A stretch of DNA of 64,000 nt from Granulosicoccus sp045110475 (GCA_045110475.1 JBGCGC010000007.1:5338-69337), one strand, 5' to 3'; shown: positions 1-9,225, counted from the first letter of the stretch. Notes: a model not told the origin generated them from the sequence alone. Numbers and translations are program-made.

Positions 1-309
1 TTGCGGGTAGTCTTCTCCGTCAACGCTGCCTTCGCCATAGTAGGTTTCATCGCGGCGAATGAGCACACGCAGGGCCTTGGCCCCGAGAACAATGACGGTA
101 AACGAAACAAAACCGGCTATGGCATGAAACCCATAGAATTCCTCTCCGGGCACCTTCACATGCCGATGCCACACAAAATCCATGGCAAAGAGAAAAATGC
201 ACAGTACGACAAGTCCAATGATCAGGCGGTTGAGCCCTGATGTCGTATCCACCCACAGAAAATGACGAGCCAGTGGAGCTACATCGTTTTTGGAATTTTT
301 TACCGCCAT
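1..309 (-). CDS. Small membrane protein at the end of the Mrp operon (partial, 3' end outside window)
   Basis: Reading the minus strand, an ATG at 309 opens a frame that stays open to the window edge (103 codons, no stop seen). The start lies inside the last codons of the upstream antiporter gene (ATGGCGGTAA), a 10-nt overlap that implies translational coupling. The visible protein has a short polar N-terminus, one hydrophobic segment (about residues 31-46, LIIGLVVLCIFLFAMDFVW), a polar loop and a second hydrophobic segment (about 62-77, HAIAGFVSFTVIVLGAK), then a charged C-terminal part with RRDETYYGEGS. I do not recognise a named family. Its place inside an Mrp-type operon suggests a small accessory subunit, which is inference. 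Confidence 0.7.
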   Translation of the reverse strand, partial: MAVKNSKNDVAPLARHFLWVDTTSGLNRLIIGLVVLCIFLFAMDFVWHRHVKVPGEEFYGFHAIAGFVSFTVIVLGAKALRVLIRRDETYYGEGSVDGEDYPQ

Positions 310-1763
310 TGGATCATCCCGATGAGTTCAGTCAGTGGCGCAGGGTATAGAAACAACACCAGGCAGGTGATTGCCGTGAGCACAATTGCCCACAGGCAGG
401 CAAATGGTGCTTCTTGCATCGTTGCCTTCTCACCCGGTGCAAGCTCCGGGTCTGGCTTGAGAAAGGCTCTGACGGGTATGGGTAGCAGATAAGCGATATT
501 GAGAAGTGTACTGAGCATGAGTACCAACACCCAGATAATCGTGCCGGTATCCAGCGATCCTCCAGCAATAAGTACTTTGCTCCATGAGCCACCTGCCGGG
601 GGAAGACCAATAATGCTGACCGCACCGATGAAGAATGCCCCCATGGTAATAGGCATGCGCCGCCCTATTCCATCCAGTTTGGATATCTCGCTCTTGTGTA
701 GCGCAACCAGAATGGCACCAGCACAAAAGAACAGGGTAATCTTGCCAAACGCATGCATGACAATATGCAGCACGCCCCCGCTGACAGACATGACTGTCGC
801 CAGCAAGGCTGCCAGCACAATATACGCAAGTTGCCCGATCGTCGAATACGCTAATCGAGCCTTCAGGTTATCTTTAGTGAACGCCACAACGGATGCCGCA
901 ATTATCGTAAAACCTGCAATGGGCAATAGCCAGCCAGCCGCCCCGCTGATAGTGACCAGATCGATACCAAATGTGTAGGTGACAATTTTCAGAATGCTGA
1001 AAACACCCGTCTTCACTACAGCTACCGCGTGCAACAAGGCGCTGACAGGAGTGGGCGCAACCATCGCCGCCGGTAGCCAACGATGGAAAGGCATCAGGCC
1101 AGACTTGGCAACGCCAAAAACAAAAAGTCCCATAAGAACCGCCAGCGCTGAATTGCTCAAGCCAGCTTCCTTCAGAACGCCGCCAGGAATAAAATCCATG
1201 GTTCCGGATACCGTTGCCGTCCAGATAATTGCCGGTAGCAAAAACGCTATGGAGGTGGACATGAGTATGCCCAGATACACTCTGCCTGCCTTGCGCGCGG
1301 GCTCTCCCCCCGCATGAGTTACCAGCGGAAACGTGGATATCGTGATAACTTCATAAGCGACAAACAGCGTCAACAGGTTGTCCGCATACGCCGCCCCCAT
1401 GACCGCCGCCAGAGCAATGGCAAAACACACATAAAAACGCGTCTGGTTGATTTCGTGATGTCCACGCATGTAGCCGATGCTGTAAACCGTGGTAACCACC
1501 CACAGGAAGCTGGCGAGCAAGCCAAAAATCACCCCCATGGGTTCAGCCGACAACTTGAGTGAGTAGTTGGCCATTAGCGCCAACTCACCACTTTGCGGTG
1601 TGCCGCCTGCAACCAGATCGTTGTATATAAGATTATTTATCAGTAACAACAATAAACCGGCGACGATTATCGAGCCTTCGCGCAGATTCCTGCGTTTTTC
1701 ACCAAAGAACAGGATGAAAGGGATGACCGCAAGCGGCGGTAGCAATGTCCATAGTGGATTCAT
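300..1763 (-). CDS. Second MrpD/NuoL-type proton-conducting membrane subunit of the Mrp antiporter
   Basis: A 487-residue polytopic membrane protein of the proton-conducting antiporter family (NuoL/M/N, MrpA/MrpD). The two signature ionisable residues of the family are visible: a TM glutamate in VAYEVITIS (Glu138) and a TM lysine in VAKSGLMPFHRWLP (Lys220), followed by the usual PTPVSALLHA loop. It follows the canonical mrpD directly (stop and start separated by no more than a base) and overlaps the next gene by 10 nt. Because the operon has no full-length mrpA but does carry a separate DUF4040 protein, this subunit or one beyond the window edge probably replaces the antiporter half of MrpA. 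That assignment is inference; family membership is firm. Confidence 0.88.
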   Translation of the reverse strand: MNPLWTLLPPLAVIPFILFFGEKRRNLREGSIIVAGLLLLLINNLIYNDLVAGGTPQSGELALMANYSLKLSAEPMGVIFGLLASFLWVVTTVYSIGYMRGHHEINQTRFYVCFAIALAAVMGAAYADNLLTLFVAYEVITISTFPLVTHAGGEPARKAGRVYLGILMSTSIAFLLPAIIWTATVSGTMDFIPGGVLKEAGLSNSALAVLMGLFVFGVAKSGLMPFHRWLPAAMVAPTPVSALLHAVAVVKTGVFSILKIVTYTFGIDLVTISGAAGWLLPIAGFTIIAASVVAFTKDNLKARLAYSTIGQLAYIVLAALLATVMSVSGGVLHIVMHAFGKITLFFCAGAILVALHKSEISKLDGIGRRMPITMGAFFIGAVSIIGLPPAGGSWSKVLIAGGSLDTGTIIWVLVLMLSTLLNIAYLLPIPVRAFLKPDPELAPGEKATMQEAPFACLWAIVLTAITCLVLFLYPAPLTELIGMIQWR

Positions 1764-3248
1764 CTAGAAGCCACCCAATAGTTGTCTGGCAGCATCGCCA
1801 GCCAGAGACAGTGTCGCATTACCGTTGATTCCAAAGTAAAGTCCAATGGCGACAAGAAGGTACATGGGCACGAGCATGCTCACCGGCGCTTCTGATAGCC
1901 CCGAAGACTCAGGTGTCGCTTGACGGGATTGCCTGAAAAGCATCACCTCAACGACGCGACCTACGTAGACCACGGCCATTAACGAGCTGATCAGAATCAG
2001 AGCACTGATCAGCCACCAGCCTCGCTCCATGGATGCCTCGATAAGAGCAAACTTGCTGATAAATCCCACTGTTAAAGGAACACCAACTAGCCCTAGCCCG
2101 GCGATGACGAAAGCAACACAGGTGAATGGCATTCGCTTGAAAAGATTGTCAAATGAGGGGCAATGCGCATGACCGATTTGGTAGATGATACAACCGACAG
2201 CCATAAATAAAGCCGATTTGACCAAGGCATGATTGAGAATATGCACGATCCCGGCGGTTAATCCCGCCTGAGTTGCCAGTGATATTCCCGCCACGATGTA
2301 ACCCAGTTGCGCAACACTTGAGTAAGCCAGCATGCGCCTGAGATCAGTTTGGAAGATGGCGACCAGAGACATCAGAATGAATCCGGCAACAGCCGCCGGT
2401 AACAACACACCAGTCAGTAGTAATTGACCGAAACTGTACTCAAAACCAAACACACTGAAGAAGAAGCGCAACAACACGTATAGGGAGACTTTGGTGGCTG
2501 TTCCGGAAAGAAATGCGGTGACGGCAATGGGGCCATACGTGTAGGCGTTGGGTAGCCAGGCGTGCAATGGAAAGATGGCCGCCTTGATCATGACGCCAAT
2601 GCAGATAAAGCTGAACGCGACCAGCACCGCTCGTTGTGATTCGCTGTCGGGGATACGCTCAGACAAATCAATCATGTTGAGTGTTCCGGTAGCGGCATAC
2701 AGAAAACCGATCCCAATCAATATGAAGGAAGCGCCGACACTCCCCATGATGAGATAGCGAAACGTGGCCGTCAGCGCGCGCTTGTCCTTGCCGAACGATA
2801 TCAGCATGTAGGTGGCAAGTGATGACACTTCAAGGAATACAAACACATTGAACGCATCACCCGTCACAACGATACCCATCAAACCGGTAAGACACATCAG
2901 CCATGCTGCATAAAAGAGATGGTGCTTGGCCAGTGGCACTGATTTGATCGTGCTCCTGTACCCATACATGAGTACGATGAGGCTAATTACCGATACCAGC
3001 AGCACCACCGATGCATTTAGGGTGTCGATGTAGTACTCGATTCCTGCCGGCGCAACCCAGCCTCCCACCTTGTAGCGGATGACACCTTCGTTGCGGACAT
3101 GTTCAAGTACTTGCCATGCTGCTACCACGCTGAACAGATTGGCTGCAAAAGCGATGACCCAGCTAGCGAGTGCGTGCCGGAACAACACACAAACAGGTGC
3201 CGCCGTGAACGGCACAAGAATCATCAGGGCAGGAATTTGGGCATGCAT
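1764..3248 (-). CDS. mrpD: Mrp Na+/H+ antiporter subunit D
   Basis: A 494-residue integral membrane protein of the NuoN/MrpD proton-conducting family. The conserved glutamate sits in FVFLEVSSLATYML (Glu140) and the conserved lysine in VMIKAAIFPLHAWLP (Lys222); the AYTYGPIAVTAFLSG loop after it is typical of MrpD. Length matches the family (about 490-500). It is the sixth gene or later of an operon reading E-F-G-DUF4040-B-C-D, and its start abuts the mrpC stop. Expected role: one of the ion-translocating subunits of the hetero-oligomeric Mrp complex in the inner membrane, for Na+ efflux and pH homeostasis. Confidence 0.93.
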   Translation of the reverse strand: MHAQIPALMILVPFTAAPVCVLFRHALASWVIAFAANLFSVVAAWQVLEHVRNEGVIRYKVGGWVAPAGIEYYIDTLNASVVLLVSVISLIVLMYGYRSTIKSVPLAKHHLFYAAWLMCLTGLMGIVVTGDAFNVFVFLEVSSLATYMLISFGKDKRALTATFRYLIMGSVGASFILIGIGFLYAATGTLNMIDLSERIPDSESQRAVLVAFSFICIGVMIKAAIFPLHAWLPNAYTYGPIAVTAFLSGTATKVSLYVLLRFFFSVFGFEYSFGQLLLTGVLLPAAVAGFILMSLVAIFQTDLRRMLAYSSVAQLGYIVAGISLATQAGLTAGIVHILNHALVKSALFMAVGCIIYQIGHAHCPSFDNLFKRMPFTCVAFVIAGLGLVGVPLTVGFISKFALIEASMERGWWLISALILISSLMAVVYVGRVVEVMLFRQSRQATPESSGLSEAPVSMLVPMYLLVAIGLYFGINGNATLSLAGDAARQLLGGF

Positions 3249-3616
3249 CAGGCTTCAGGCTCCTGCGCTTCAATCGCCTTTATTTCGTCTTCCTCGATGG
3301 TGCCATACTCTTCAAAAATCCGAACAATCAAGGCTAATGCCACCGCACTGGTAGCAACACCGACAACAATGGCTGTGAGAATGAGCACGTGAGGCACCGG
3401 ATTGGAAAAAACCGGCTGTTCACCTTCTACCAATATGGGCGCCGTGCCACCAGAGACTTTCCCCATGGTGATATACAAATAAAAGATAGAGGTCTGGAAC
3501 AATCCAAGACCAATGATTTTCTTGATCAGGTTATAGCGCGCGATCATGATGTAGAGACCAGCCATCATCAGGACCACGACTACCCAGTAACTATAAAGTC
3601 CGGCAATCGTGTCCAT
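3248..3616 (-). CDS. mrpC: Mrp Na+/H+ antiporter subunit C (NuoK-like)
   Basis: A 122-residue small membrane protein with three hydrophobic helices (around residues 7-25, 30-50 and 72-100), the topology of MrpC/NuoK. The segment GLGLFQTSIFYLYITMGK and the later NPVPHVLILTAIVVG match the MrpC pattern, in which the last helix begins after a conserved NPxPxxLxLTAIV stretch. It overlaps mrpD by 1 nt and mrpB by 1 nt, so it is tightly coupled inside the operon. The C-terminus is rich in Glu (FEEYGTIEEDEIKAIEAQE), which is common for this subunit. Confidence 0.93.
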   Translation of the reverse strand: MDTIAGLYSYWVVVVLMMAGLYIMIARYNLIKKIIGLGLFQTSIFYLYITMGKVSGGTAPILVEGEQPVFSNPVPHVLILTAIVVGVATSAVALALIVRIFEEYGTIEEDEIKAIEAQEPEA

Positions 3617-4050
3617 CAGTCTGATCGCCTGCTGGCAAAGTTGTAGAACAGGCTGATCATGACACCGGTAACGGTGATGCCGACACCCAGCTCAATCGTA
3701 AAGATACCCCAGTGCTGACCATGTAACGGATCATGCGCAAGCACGTCGTAATCCAGCAGATTTCCACCAAGAAGCAAGGTGGCTATGCCAGTGCCGCAGT
3801 ACAGCAGTATTCCGGTACACATAAGGATACGGACAGCGCTCGGAGGCAAAACAGCGCGTGTTCGCTGCAAACCGAAAATCAAGCCATGCAGAATGAAGCC
3901 GGTTGCGAATATCACACCCGCCTGAAAACCGCCTCCAGGACCGTAGTCGCCGTGGAACTGGACATAAAGGCCAAACATGAGCACAAACGGTATGATCAGT
4001 TTGGTGACGACCTGAAGAACGCGGTGGCGCTGTCGTGGATAAATTTTCAT
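3616..4050 (-). CDS. mrpB: Mrp Na+/H+ antiporter subunit B
   Basis: A 144-residue membrane protein of the MnhB family. The hallmark is the loop FHGDYGPGGGFQAGVIFATGF, close to the family's G-G-G-F-x-G motif, after a first helix (IIPFVLMFGLYVQFHG). Three further hydrophobic segments follow. It starts 2 nt from the end of the upstream DUF4040 gene and overlaps mrpC by a base. In Mrp systems MrpB sits beside the MrpA C-terminal domain, which here is encoded by the separate gene just upstream. Confidence 0.93.
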   Translation of the reverse strand: MKIYPRQRHRVLQVVTKLIIPFVLMFGLYVQFHGDYGPGGGFQAGVIFATGFILHGLIFGLQRTRAVLPPSAVRILMCTGILLYCGTGIATLLLGGNLLDYDVLAHDPLHGQHWGIFTIELGVGITVTGVMISLFYNFASRRSD

Positions 4051-4052
4051 GG

Positions 4053-4676
4053 TTATGTCACTGATTTGCCCGAAGTGCCATCCGATTCATCGGCCGAGTC
4101 GCCAGGGGTATCACCCGGAGCATCGTCTGAGGTCTCCAGTTCGGGGCGTCGCCGCTTGATTCCCAGCAAGCTCAGTACCGCAATGCCAGCGGCAAACACC
4201 ACCATGGTTTCACCCAGTGTGTCGTAACCCCGGTAGCTGGCCAATACCGATGTCACGATATTCGGCGGCCCGACTTCACTGCCAGACTCTTCCAGAAATC
4301 GAACGGTCAGACCCGGGTGGGTCTGTGCAGCGGACGTCGCACTCCCGTAATGCGGCATATCCAGCGTTCCGTAGATCAGCAGCCCACCTGTCACAACCAC
4401 AAAAAGAAGGGCCACCCAGCTGTCATTCCCGCGCGGTTTTTGCGTGTGCCTGGTAAACGACAATGCACCAAGAAAAAGGATGGTAGAAATTCCAGAGCCG
4501 ACCGCGGCTTCGGTAAACGCCACATCCACAGCGTCCATGACCACAAAGGCACCGGCGGCTATTAGACTGTAGACACCCAATAAAATGACGGCAGCCAATA
4601 AATCACGCAACACAATGATACCAATGGCAGTGACTGCAAGAAACGTCAATAGAACGTTGGCAACCAGCGTCTCCAT
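4053..4676 (-). CDS. DUF4040 / MbhD-MbhE-like protein: stand-alone MrpA C-terminal module
   Basis: A 207-residue membrane protein. The N-terminal half (ILRDLLAAVILLGVYSLIAAGAF and FTEAAVGSGISTILFLGAL) is the hydrogenase MbhD-like DUF4040 fold. The middle part after about residue 110 (GPPNIVTSVLASYRGYDTLGETMVVFAAGIAVL) matches the MbhE-like region found at the extreme C-terminus of full-length MrpA. Thus the MrpA tail exists here as its own gene, a split-MrpA arrangement. The last about 35 residues are hydrophilic and acidic (DDAPGDTPGDSADESD). It overlaps mrpG by 1 nt. Confidence 0.88.
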   Translation of the reverse strand: METLVANVLLTFLAVTAIGIIVLRDLLAAVILLGVYSLIAAGAFVVMDAVDVAFTEAAVGSGISTILFLGALSFTRHTQKPRGNDSWVALLFVVVTGGLLIYGTLDMPHYGSATSAAQTHPGLTVRFLEESGSEVGPPNIVTSVLASYRGYDTLGETMVVFAAGIAVLSLLGIKRRRPELETSDDAPGDTPGDSADESDGTSGKSVT

Positions 4677-5134
4677 CAGGATTTACCTTTGTGCTGGTCG
4701 TCCAGCTCTTTCAACTCGCGTGCTATCAATTCTGCATCCTGACCATGCTGATAATCTGCCGGGCGTGAACGGGCCATGAGCGTTGCCTCATCGGGTGAAT
4801 CCAGAACGGGCTTGCCATCAGAATCAAGCGGTACCTGACCGCAAAGTAAAGCGGTTTTGGCCAGTGCATGCGAGGCTGTTGGCGAAGTAAACAACGTAAA
4901 AAAGAGAATCAACCCCATCTTTATGGCGGCCATATTATTGTCAAACACGAAAAGCGCCTGAACAATCAAAGCCAAGCCGATAAAAATGGTTCCGCCGGTA
5001 TCCGTCAAACTCGCGGCATGCAATCGCGTGTACAGATCGGGCATCCGCACAAGCCCGACGGCACCTGACACCACAAACACACAGCCCGCCAGCATCAGTA
5101 TCCAGCTAAGCAGTTGTACAAGGATATCTACCAT
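4676..5134 (-). CDS. mrpG: Mrp Na+/H+ antiporter subunit G
   Basis: A 152-residue protein with the MnhG/MrpG core: AGCVFVVSGAVGLVRMPDLYTRLHAASLTDTGG, where the R-x-P-D-x-x-x-R-x-H-A motif is diagnostic, followed by two more hydrophobic helices and the F-x-x-x-T-S-P-x-A-x-H-A-L-A segment. It is longer than many MrpG proteins by a hydrophilic tail of about 50 residues that I cannot assign. The start overlaps the mrpF stop by one base (TGATG). Confidence 0.93.
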   Translation of the reverse strand: MVDILVQLLSWILMLAGCVFVVSGAVGLVRMPDLYTRLHAASLTDTGGTIFIGLALIVQALFVFDNNMAAIKMGLILFFTLFTSPTASHALAKTALLCGQVPLDSDGKPVLDSPDEATLMARSRPADYQHGQDAELIARELKELDDQHKGKS

Positions 5135-5415
5135 CAGTAGTCATCCTCCTGGTACTCGCCACTACCCAGATCGTCGTACTCAAAAAACTTGAGAACAGCA
5201 ATAGTGCCAACGAAATTGATCAGTGAGTAAACCAGTGCAATATCGAGAAACTCCGGCCGACCCGTCATAAACCCGTAAACGGCAATCAGCAGGACTGTCT
5301 TGGTACCAATTGAATTGACGGCTAACAGCCTGTCAAACAATGTGGGTCCCAGAAGAGTTCGCCAAAGTGTGAGCGCCATTGTTACCAACAGCGCCAGTAT
5401 TCCAGCTATGAACAT
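5134..5415 (-). CDS. mrpF: Mrp Na+/H+ antiporter subunit F
   Basis: A 93-residue three-helix membrane protein of the MrpF/PhaF family. The conserved GPTLFDRLLAVNSIGTK block (residues about 27-43), with the R-x-x-A-x-x-x-x-x-T-K spacing, is typical. The C-terminus is acidic and soluble. It lies 3 nt after mrpE and overlaps mrpG. Confidence 0.92.
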   Translation of the reverse strand: MFIAGILALLVTMALTLWRTLLGPTLFDRLLAVNSIGTKTVLLIAVYGFMTGRPEFLDIALVYSLINFVGTIAVLKFFEYDDLGSGEYQEDDY

Positions 5416-5418
5416 CTG

Positions 5419-5919
5419 TCAGGTTCTCTGTTTTTTTCGCAAGTGCGGTTCAACATCGCGGATCCGCTCCGCCATTTCACCATCCTCAAGCTCTTGCAGG
5501 CTGTCCTCATGCAAGGCGTGAACGAGAATGTCACCTTCGGGGGTAAAGTTGATCGTTGTGGTTCCCGGCGTCAAGGTGATTGAATTAGCGTAGACCACTC
5601 TGCCCATTTCGGTATTTGGCGTCGCAGACACTCGACGCAAGGTAGGTTTTATATTGAGATCAGCTGACCAGACCCGTTTGGTCACGTCGATATTACTTAA
5701 GACTATTTGCCACAACAGCCATGCCCAATAGCCAAGAATATTCAAGAATCTGAAATAAATGGGCTGGCCGCGATGTTCCAGGACACGCATGCGGTATGCC
5801 AGCGAGATCACAAGAACGACTGAAATCACACCCAGTACAAGCATCTGGGTTTTGAAATAGCCTGACAATAACAACCACAGGCAAGCCATGGTCACAATGA
5901 GTCTGAATGTCTGCATCAT
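5419..5919 (-). CDS. mrpE: Mrp Na+/H+ antiporter subunit E (first gene of operon)
   Basis: A 166-residue protein with two or three N-terminal membrane helices and a soluble C-terminal domain typical of MnhE. The segment ANSITLTPGTTTINFTPEGD is the strongest family match (consensus ANSITLTPGT). Two ATG codons are adjacent (5919 and 5916); a purine-rich TAGGGA precedes them on the minus strand. It is the first gene of the operon, and the 245 nt upstream separate it from the divergent lipoprotein gene, so the operon promoter should lie there. I found no convincing -35/-10 pair. Confidence 0.93.
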   Translation of the reverse strand: MMQTFRLIVTMACLWLLLSGYFKTQMLVLGVISVVLVISLAYRMRVLEHRGQPIYFRFLNILGYWAWLLWQIVLSNIDVTKRVWSADLNIKPTLRRVSATPNTEMGRVVYANSITLTPGTTTINFTPEGDILVHALHEDSLQELEDGEMAERIRDVEPHLRKKQRT

Positions 5920-6164
5920 GGGTCCCTAGCGGTCTGAAGTCGCAAAAATGAAAAATAATACGGTAACTCTAGCATGACGCTGCGGAAAAACTTTCATAGC
6001 TTCCATGCATTAGTGCGTATCAAGTGTAGTCATGATCCTTGATGTATCGGGATTTCCTTAGGTTGCATTGCCGTTAGTCCGGTAACTTACCCACAAAAAT
6101 TTGCCGCCCCCTCTGCTAGACTCGCGTCGATCTTTTGTCTTATTAGAGTCATTGTCAGTCCACC

Positions 6165-7703
6165 ATGAAACGTACAGTACCTCATCCAACTTTTATTGCC
6201 GTCTGTTTGATGGCAGCACTGTTTGTGTCTGCGTGTGACAGCAACCTTGACGATGGGCTTGACGATGACGTTCAGCCCCCTGAAACCAATGGCCAGACCG
6301 AAGGCGGCGAACCCGGTGTCGGTGCAGAAGGTGGTGAATCAGGCGAAGAAGGCAATGAAACCGGCGAAGAAGGTGGTGAAACCGGAGAAGGTGAAGAAAC
6401 CGGCGAAGAAGGTGAAGAAACCGGAGAAGGTGAAGAAACCGAGCCGCCAGAGGTTATCGAGACCGGAAGTTTTTCCCTGGATCTTGAGACGTTGACTATC
6501 GATATGACAGAGGGTGGTGGCCTTGAGGAAGTGTCGCTAACGCTTGAAAGAACCGGAAATCATCGAGGGGATGTGTCGCTCAGCGCAATCGGTGCAAGCG
6601 CTGGAGATGAGCTGTTGCTGACACGACAATTTTCTGACGACACCTTGAGCGACGACGAGCAACAATCAACGCTGTTGCTTGACCTGGCAATTGGTGCGCG
6701 TCCGATTCTGGCTCAAGAGCGAACTCTGCTAGTCAGCGGAACCGATGCGGAAGGGACAATAGAGACTGTGCAGCTCACAGTGCAAGTTCAGCCCACTGAC
6801 AGACCCGATATTTATCTGCTCGTTGGTCAGAGCAACATGATCGGTGTCAGCGAAAATAACGCGAAGCGAGCAGGGCCCGGCGAGCCAGATGAGCCGGTAG
6901 CAAGAATCCGTCAATTGAATGTGACTGGTAACGACGATCAGAACTTTTCAAATGCCGCTGATTTCACCCGCTCAAGAAATATTCATAATCAGGACAATCC
7001 ACTAACCGTAGCCGTTGATCCCCTGCACTCGGGTCTTGAAAGTAACGGCGGCAAATCTGGCACTCTTATTGGCATGGGACTCTCGTTTGCCAAACGAGCC
7101 TCGCAAGACACAATAGCAGAAATATTTCTTGTACCCGCTGCTTGGTCCGATACCGGTTTTTGTCGCCGAAACAGCAACCGGGTGGAAGGCATTGGCTGGA
7201 ACGCCACAGAGAAAGATGTCCCGGAACTTAGCGGGACATTGCTGCATGATCGTGCCATAGCAAGGGCTGATATTGCCATCGACCGGACTGGTGGCATTCT
7301 GCGTGGAATTATCTGGCATCAGGGGGAAGCCGACTCGTCTGTTCGCGCTTGCTCGGAGCTCTATGCACAAAACCTGGCTGAGATGGCACAGTCTTTCAGA
7401 ACCAATATCAGGCAGGACGCTCGCGGCTCTGTCGCTCGTGGCCCGGATGTCGCCATTCCCTTTATCGTAGGCACCATGGCAATGGGGGGTTCGCAGGCGC
7501 CATTCTCCGAGACCAAATCCATGGTTGATGCCGCCCACAGAAATGTATCCAATACTCTCAGTTTCGCCGATTTTGTTAACGCTGATGATCTCGTTCCGCC
7601 AGCTTTCGCATGTGGGGGCGGCTCTTGCATACATTTTGGTGCGGACGCTTTACGAGAATTGGGTGTCCGATACTATGAACGTCTGATTTCTGTTCTGCCC
7701 TGA
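6165..7703 (+). CDS. Surface lipoprotein with CE6/SASA (sialate O-acetylesterase-like) domain, copy 1
   Basis: A 512-residue predicted lipoprotein. The signal peptide ends in the lipobox VSAC (Cys24). Residues about 43-97 are a Gly/Glu/Thr-rich linker of GEETGE-type repeats, probably an extended surface stalk. Residues about 100-210 look like a beta-sandwich. From 215 on there is a SASA/DUF303 carbohydrate-esterase domain: block I YLLVGQSNM with the nucleophile Ser223, block III IIWHQGEADS, and the catalytic-His block CIHFGADALRELG near the C-terminus. The expected reaction is removal of O-acetyl groups from a glycan; the actual substrate is unknown. A paralogue follows 112 nt downstream and an acyltransferase-3 gene after that, which suggests handling of acetylated polysaccharide. 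Confidence 0.85.
   Translation: MKRTVPHPTFIAVCLMAALFVSACDSNLDDGLDDDVQPPETNGQTEGGEPGVGAEGGESGEEGNETGEEGGETGEGEETGEEGEETGEGEETEPPEVIETGSFSLDLETLTIDMTEGGGLEEVSLTLERTGNHRGDVSLSAIGASAGDELLLTRQFSDDTLSDDEQQSTLLLDLAIGARPILAQERTLLVSGTDAEGTIETVQLTVQVQPTDRPDIYLLVGQSNMIGVSENNAKRAGPGEPDEPVARIRQLNVTGNDDQNFSNAADFTRSRNIHNQDNPLTVAVDPLHSGLESNGGKSGTLIGMGLSFAKRASQDTIAEIFLVPAAWSDTGFCRRNSNRVEGIGWNATEKDVPELSGTLLHDRAIARADIAIDRTGGILRGIIWHQGEADSSVRACSELYAQNLAEMAQSFRTNIRQDARGSVARGPDVAIPFIVGTMAMGGSQAPFSETKSMVDAAHRNVSNTLSFADFVNADDLVPPAFACGGGSCIHFGADALRELGVRYYERLISVLP
6296..6445 (+). repeat. Low-complexity Gly/Glu/Thr-coding repeat
   Basis: Short, imperfect repeats of the type GGTGAAGAAACCGG are stacked in the 5' part of the lipoprotein gene and encode GEETGE-like units. 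Such tracts often vary in copy number by slippage; whether this one does cannot be told from a single sequence. Confidence 0.8.
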
Positions 7704-7815
7704 TCCAAGATGCCTGTTATTTCAGATACTGCACTGCGCATGATACCTACGAGACGGACACATCACTTCACTTTCCAGATAGGCCTACTAGGCTTGCTGT
7801 CAGCCCATTAACTGC

Positions 7816-9225
7816 ATGAACTACGTGACATTCAACACTTATCAATTGCGCCCGGGTTTGCGGGTTATCATGCTGGCCTTGCTGGGGCTGATAGGCGCCT
7901 GCAGCAGCGACACACAGGAACCCGCGTCAGGCGATTCGTTGCCAACTGCCGACTTCAACGATCCACCACCAACGGGTGATTTTGAAATACGGTCATCATT
8001 TCCCGAGCTGATACTCACAGAGGGCGATGAACAGGGATTGCGAATTCCGCTCAGCTTACTGCGCACCAACGGTCACAGCAGGGATGTAACCCTTGAGGTT
8101 CGGGGACGAACGACTCAAGACGTTGCTTTTGTGACAAGCAGCTTTTCCCGCCTGACCCTGACACCCAGCACTGACGAAAGCGAAGCGTTTCTGAAACTGG
8201 CAATCAGCGCCACACCGATATTGCCACAGCAACGGGACTTCATCATCACCGCTAGCGATGGCCTTGACACCGACAGTATGTCGATAAGCGTCACAGTAGA
8301 ACCCACCAGTGCACCCGATGTGTACTTGCTCGTCGGTCAGAGCAATATGGAGGGTTTCAGTGGCGACGGTACAAGACGCTCAGCGCCGGGCGGTGCGGAT
8401 GAACCCAATCCACGCATCAAACAACTCAACGTTTCGAAAAATGATGATTTCGAGGTTTTCCGTACCGACGAAGACTTCACATCACCGCTGGTCAATGTGG
8501 TGGAGCCTGATATCGTCATCGCGCTCGATCCCCTGCATCTGCCTCAGGATCCATCCAATGAAAGCGGCAAGGAGCAAGAATTTATCGGATTGGGGTTGAG
8601 CTTCGCCAAACGCGCATTGCAAGACACATCAGCTGAGGTGTTGCTGGTTCCTGCAGCCTGGTCGGGCTCATCTTTTTGCAATAACGATAATGGCCCGCGT
8701 GGTAACTGGATGTCATCACCGTCAACCAACGCCGATTTGGGTAATACACTGTTATTTGATCGAGCTGTAGCCCGCGCCAATCTGGCTCTTGAAAAGTCAG
8801 GCGGTGTTTTCAGAGGCATTCTCTGGCACCAGGGTGAATCGGACGCCAACGAAAAGTGCGCACCGTTGTATCAGGGCAATCTGCAGCAGATGGTCTCTCA
8901 ATTCCGTGCCCGAATCGCACCGGTTGGCAACAGCGCCCTGCGTCGTGTAGAAAGCACCATCCCTTTCGTGGCAGGAACCATGTCACGCGGTGTTGATGAG
9001 CGTGGCGATCTGTCAGTGTACCTTGCCTCAAAGCAGATGATCGATGACGTTCACCGAAGTGTAGACAGCACTATTGAAGCGGCAGCCTGGTCAAACCATG
9101 ACGATCTGATCCCCGCTAATGGTTTCCCTTGCGGGAACTCATCGTGCATTCATTTTGGACCAGATGCCTTGCGTGAAATGGGTAGGCGCTACTACGATGG
9201 CGTGTTGAGAGCGGTAAATCGCTAG
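7816..9225 (+). CDS. Surface lipoprotein with CE6/SASA acetylesterase-like domain, copy 2
   Basis: A 469-residue paralogue of the preceding lipoprotein. The signal peptide ends at LIGAC (Cys29); the acidic low-complexity stalk is missing and replaced by a short Pro/Asp-rich linker. A beta-sandwich-like region (about 55-165) is followed by the SASA domain: YLLVGQSNMEGF (nucleophile Ser176), ILWHQGESDANE and CIHFGPDALREMGRRYYD. All three blocks of the first copy are conserved, so both copies look catalytically competent. The pair probably arose by tandem duplication followed by divergence of stalk and substrate-binding loops. Confidence 0.85.
   Translation: MNYVTFNTYQLRPGLRVIMLALLGLIGACSSDTQEPASGDSLPTADFNDPPPTGDFEIRSSFPELILTEGDEQGLRIPLSLLRTNGHSRDVTLEVRGRTTQDVAFVTSSFSRLTLTPSTDESEAFLKLAISATPILPQQRDFIITASDGLDTDSMSISVTVEPTSAPDVYLLVGQSNMEGFSGDGTRRSAPGGADEPNPRIKQLNVSKNDDFEVFRTDEDFTSPLVNVVEPDIVIALDPLHLPQDPSNESGKEQEFIGLGLSFAKRALQDTSAEVLLVPAAWSGSSFCNNDNGPRGNWMSSPSTNADLGNTLLFDRAVARANLALEKSGGVFRGILWHQGESDANEKCAPLYQGNLQQMVSQFRARIAPVGNSALRRVESTIPFVAGTMSRGVDERGDLSVYLASKQMIDDVHRSVDSTIEAAAWSNHDDLIPANGFPCGNSSCIHFGPDALREMGRRYYDGVLRAVNR

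Noticed and set aside
6223..6495. Lys/Pro-rich 90-codon frame inside the first lipoprotein gene
   Set aside because: It is a frame-shifted shadow of the repetitive Gly/Glu-coding tract.
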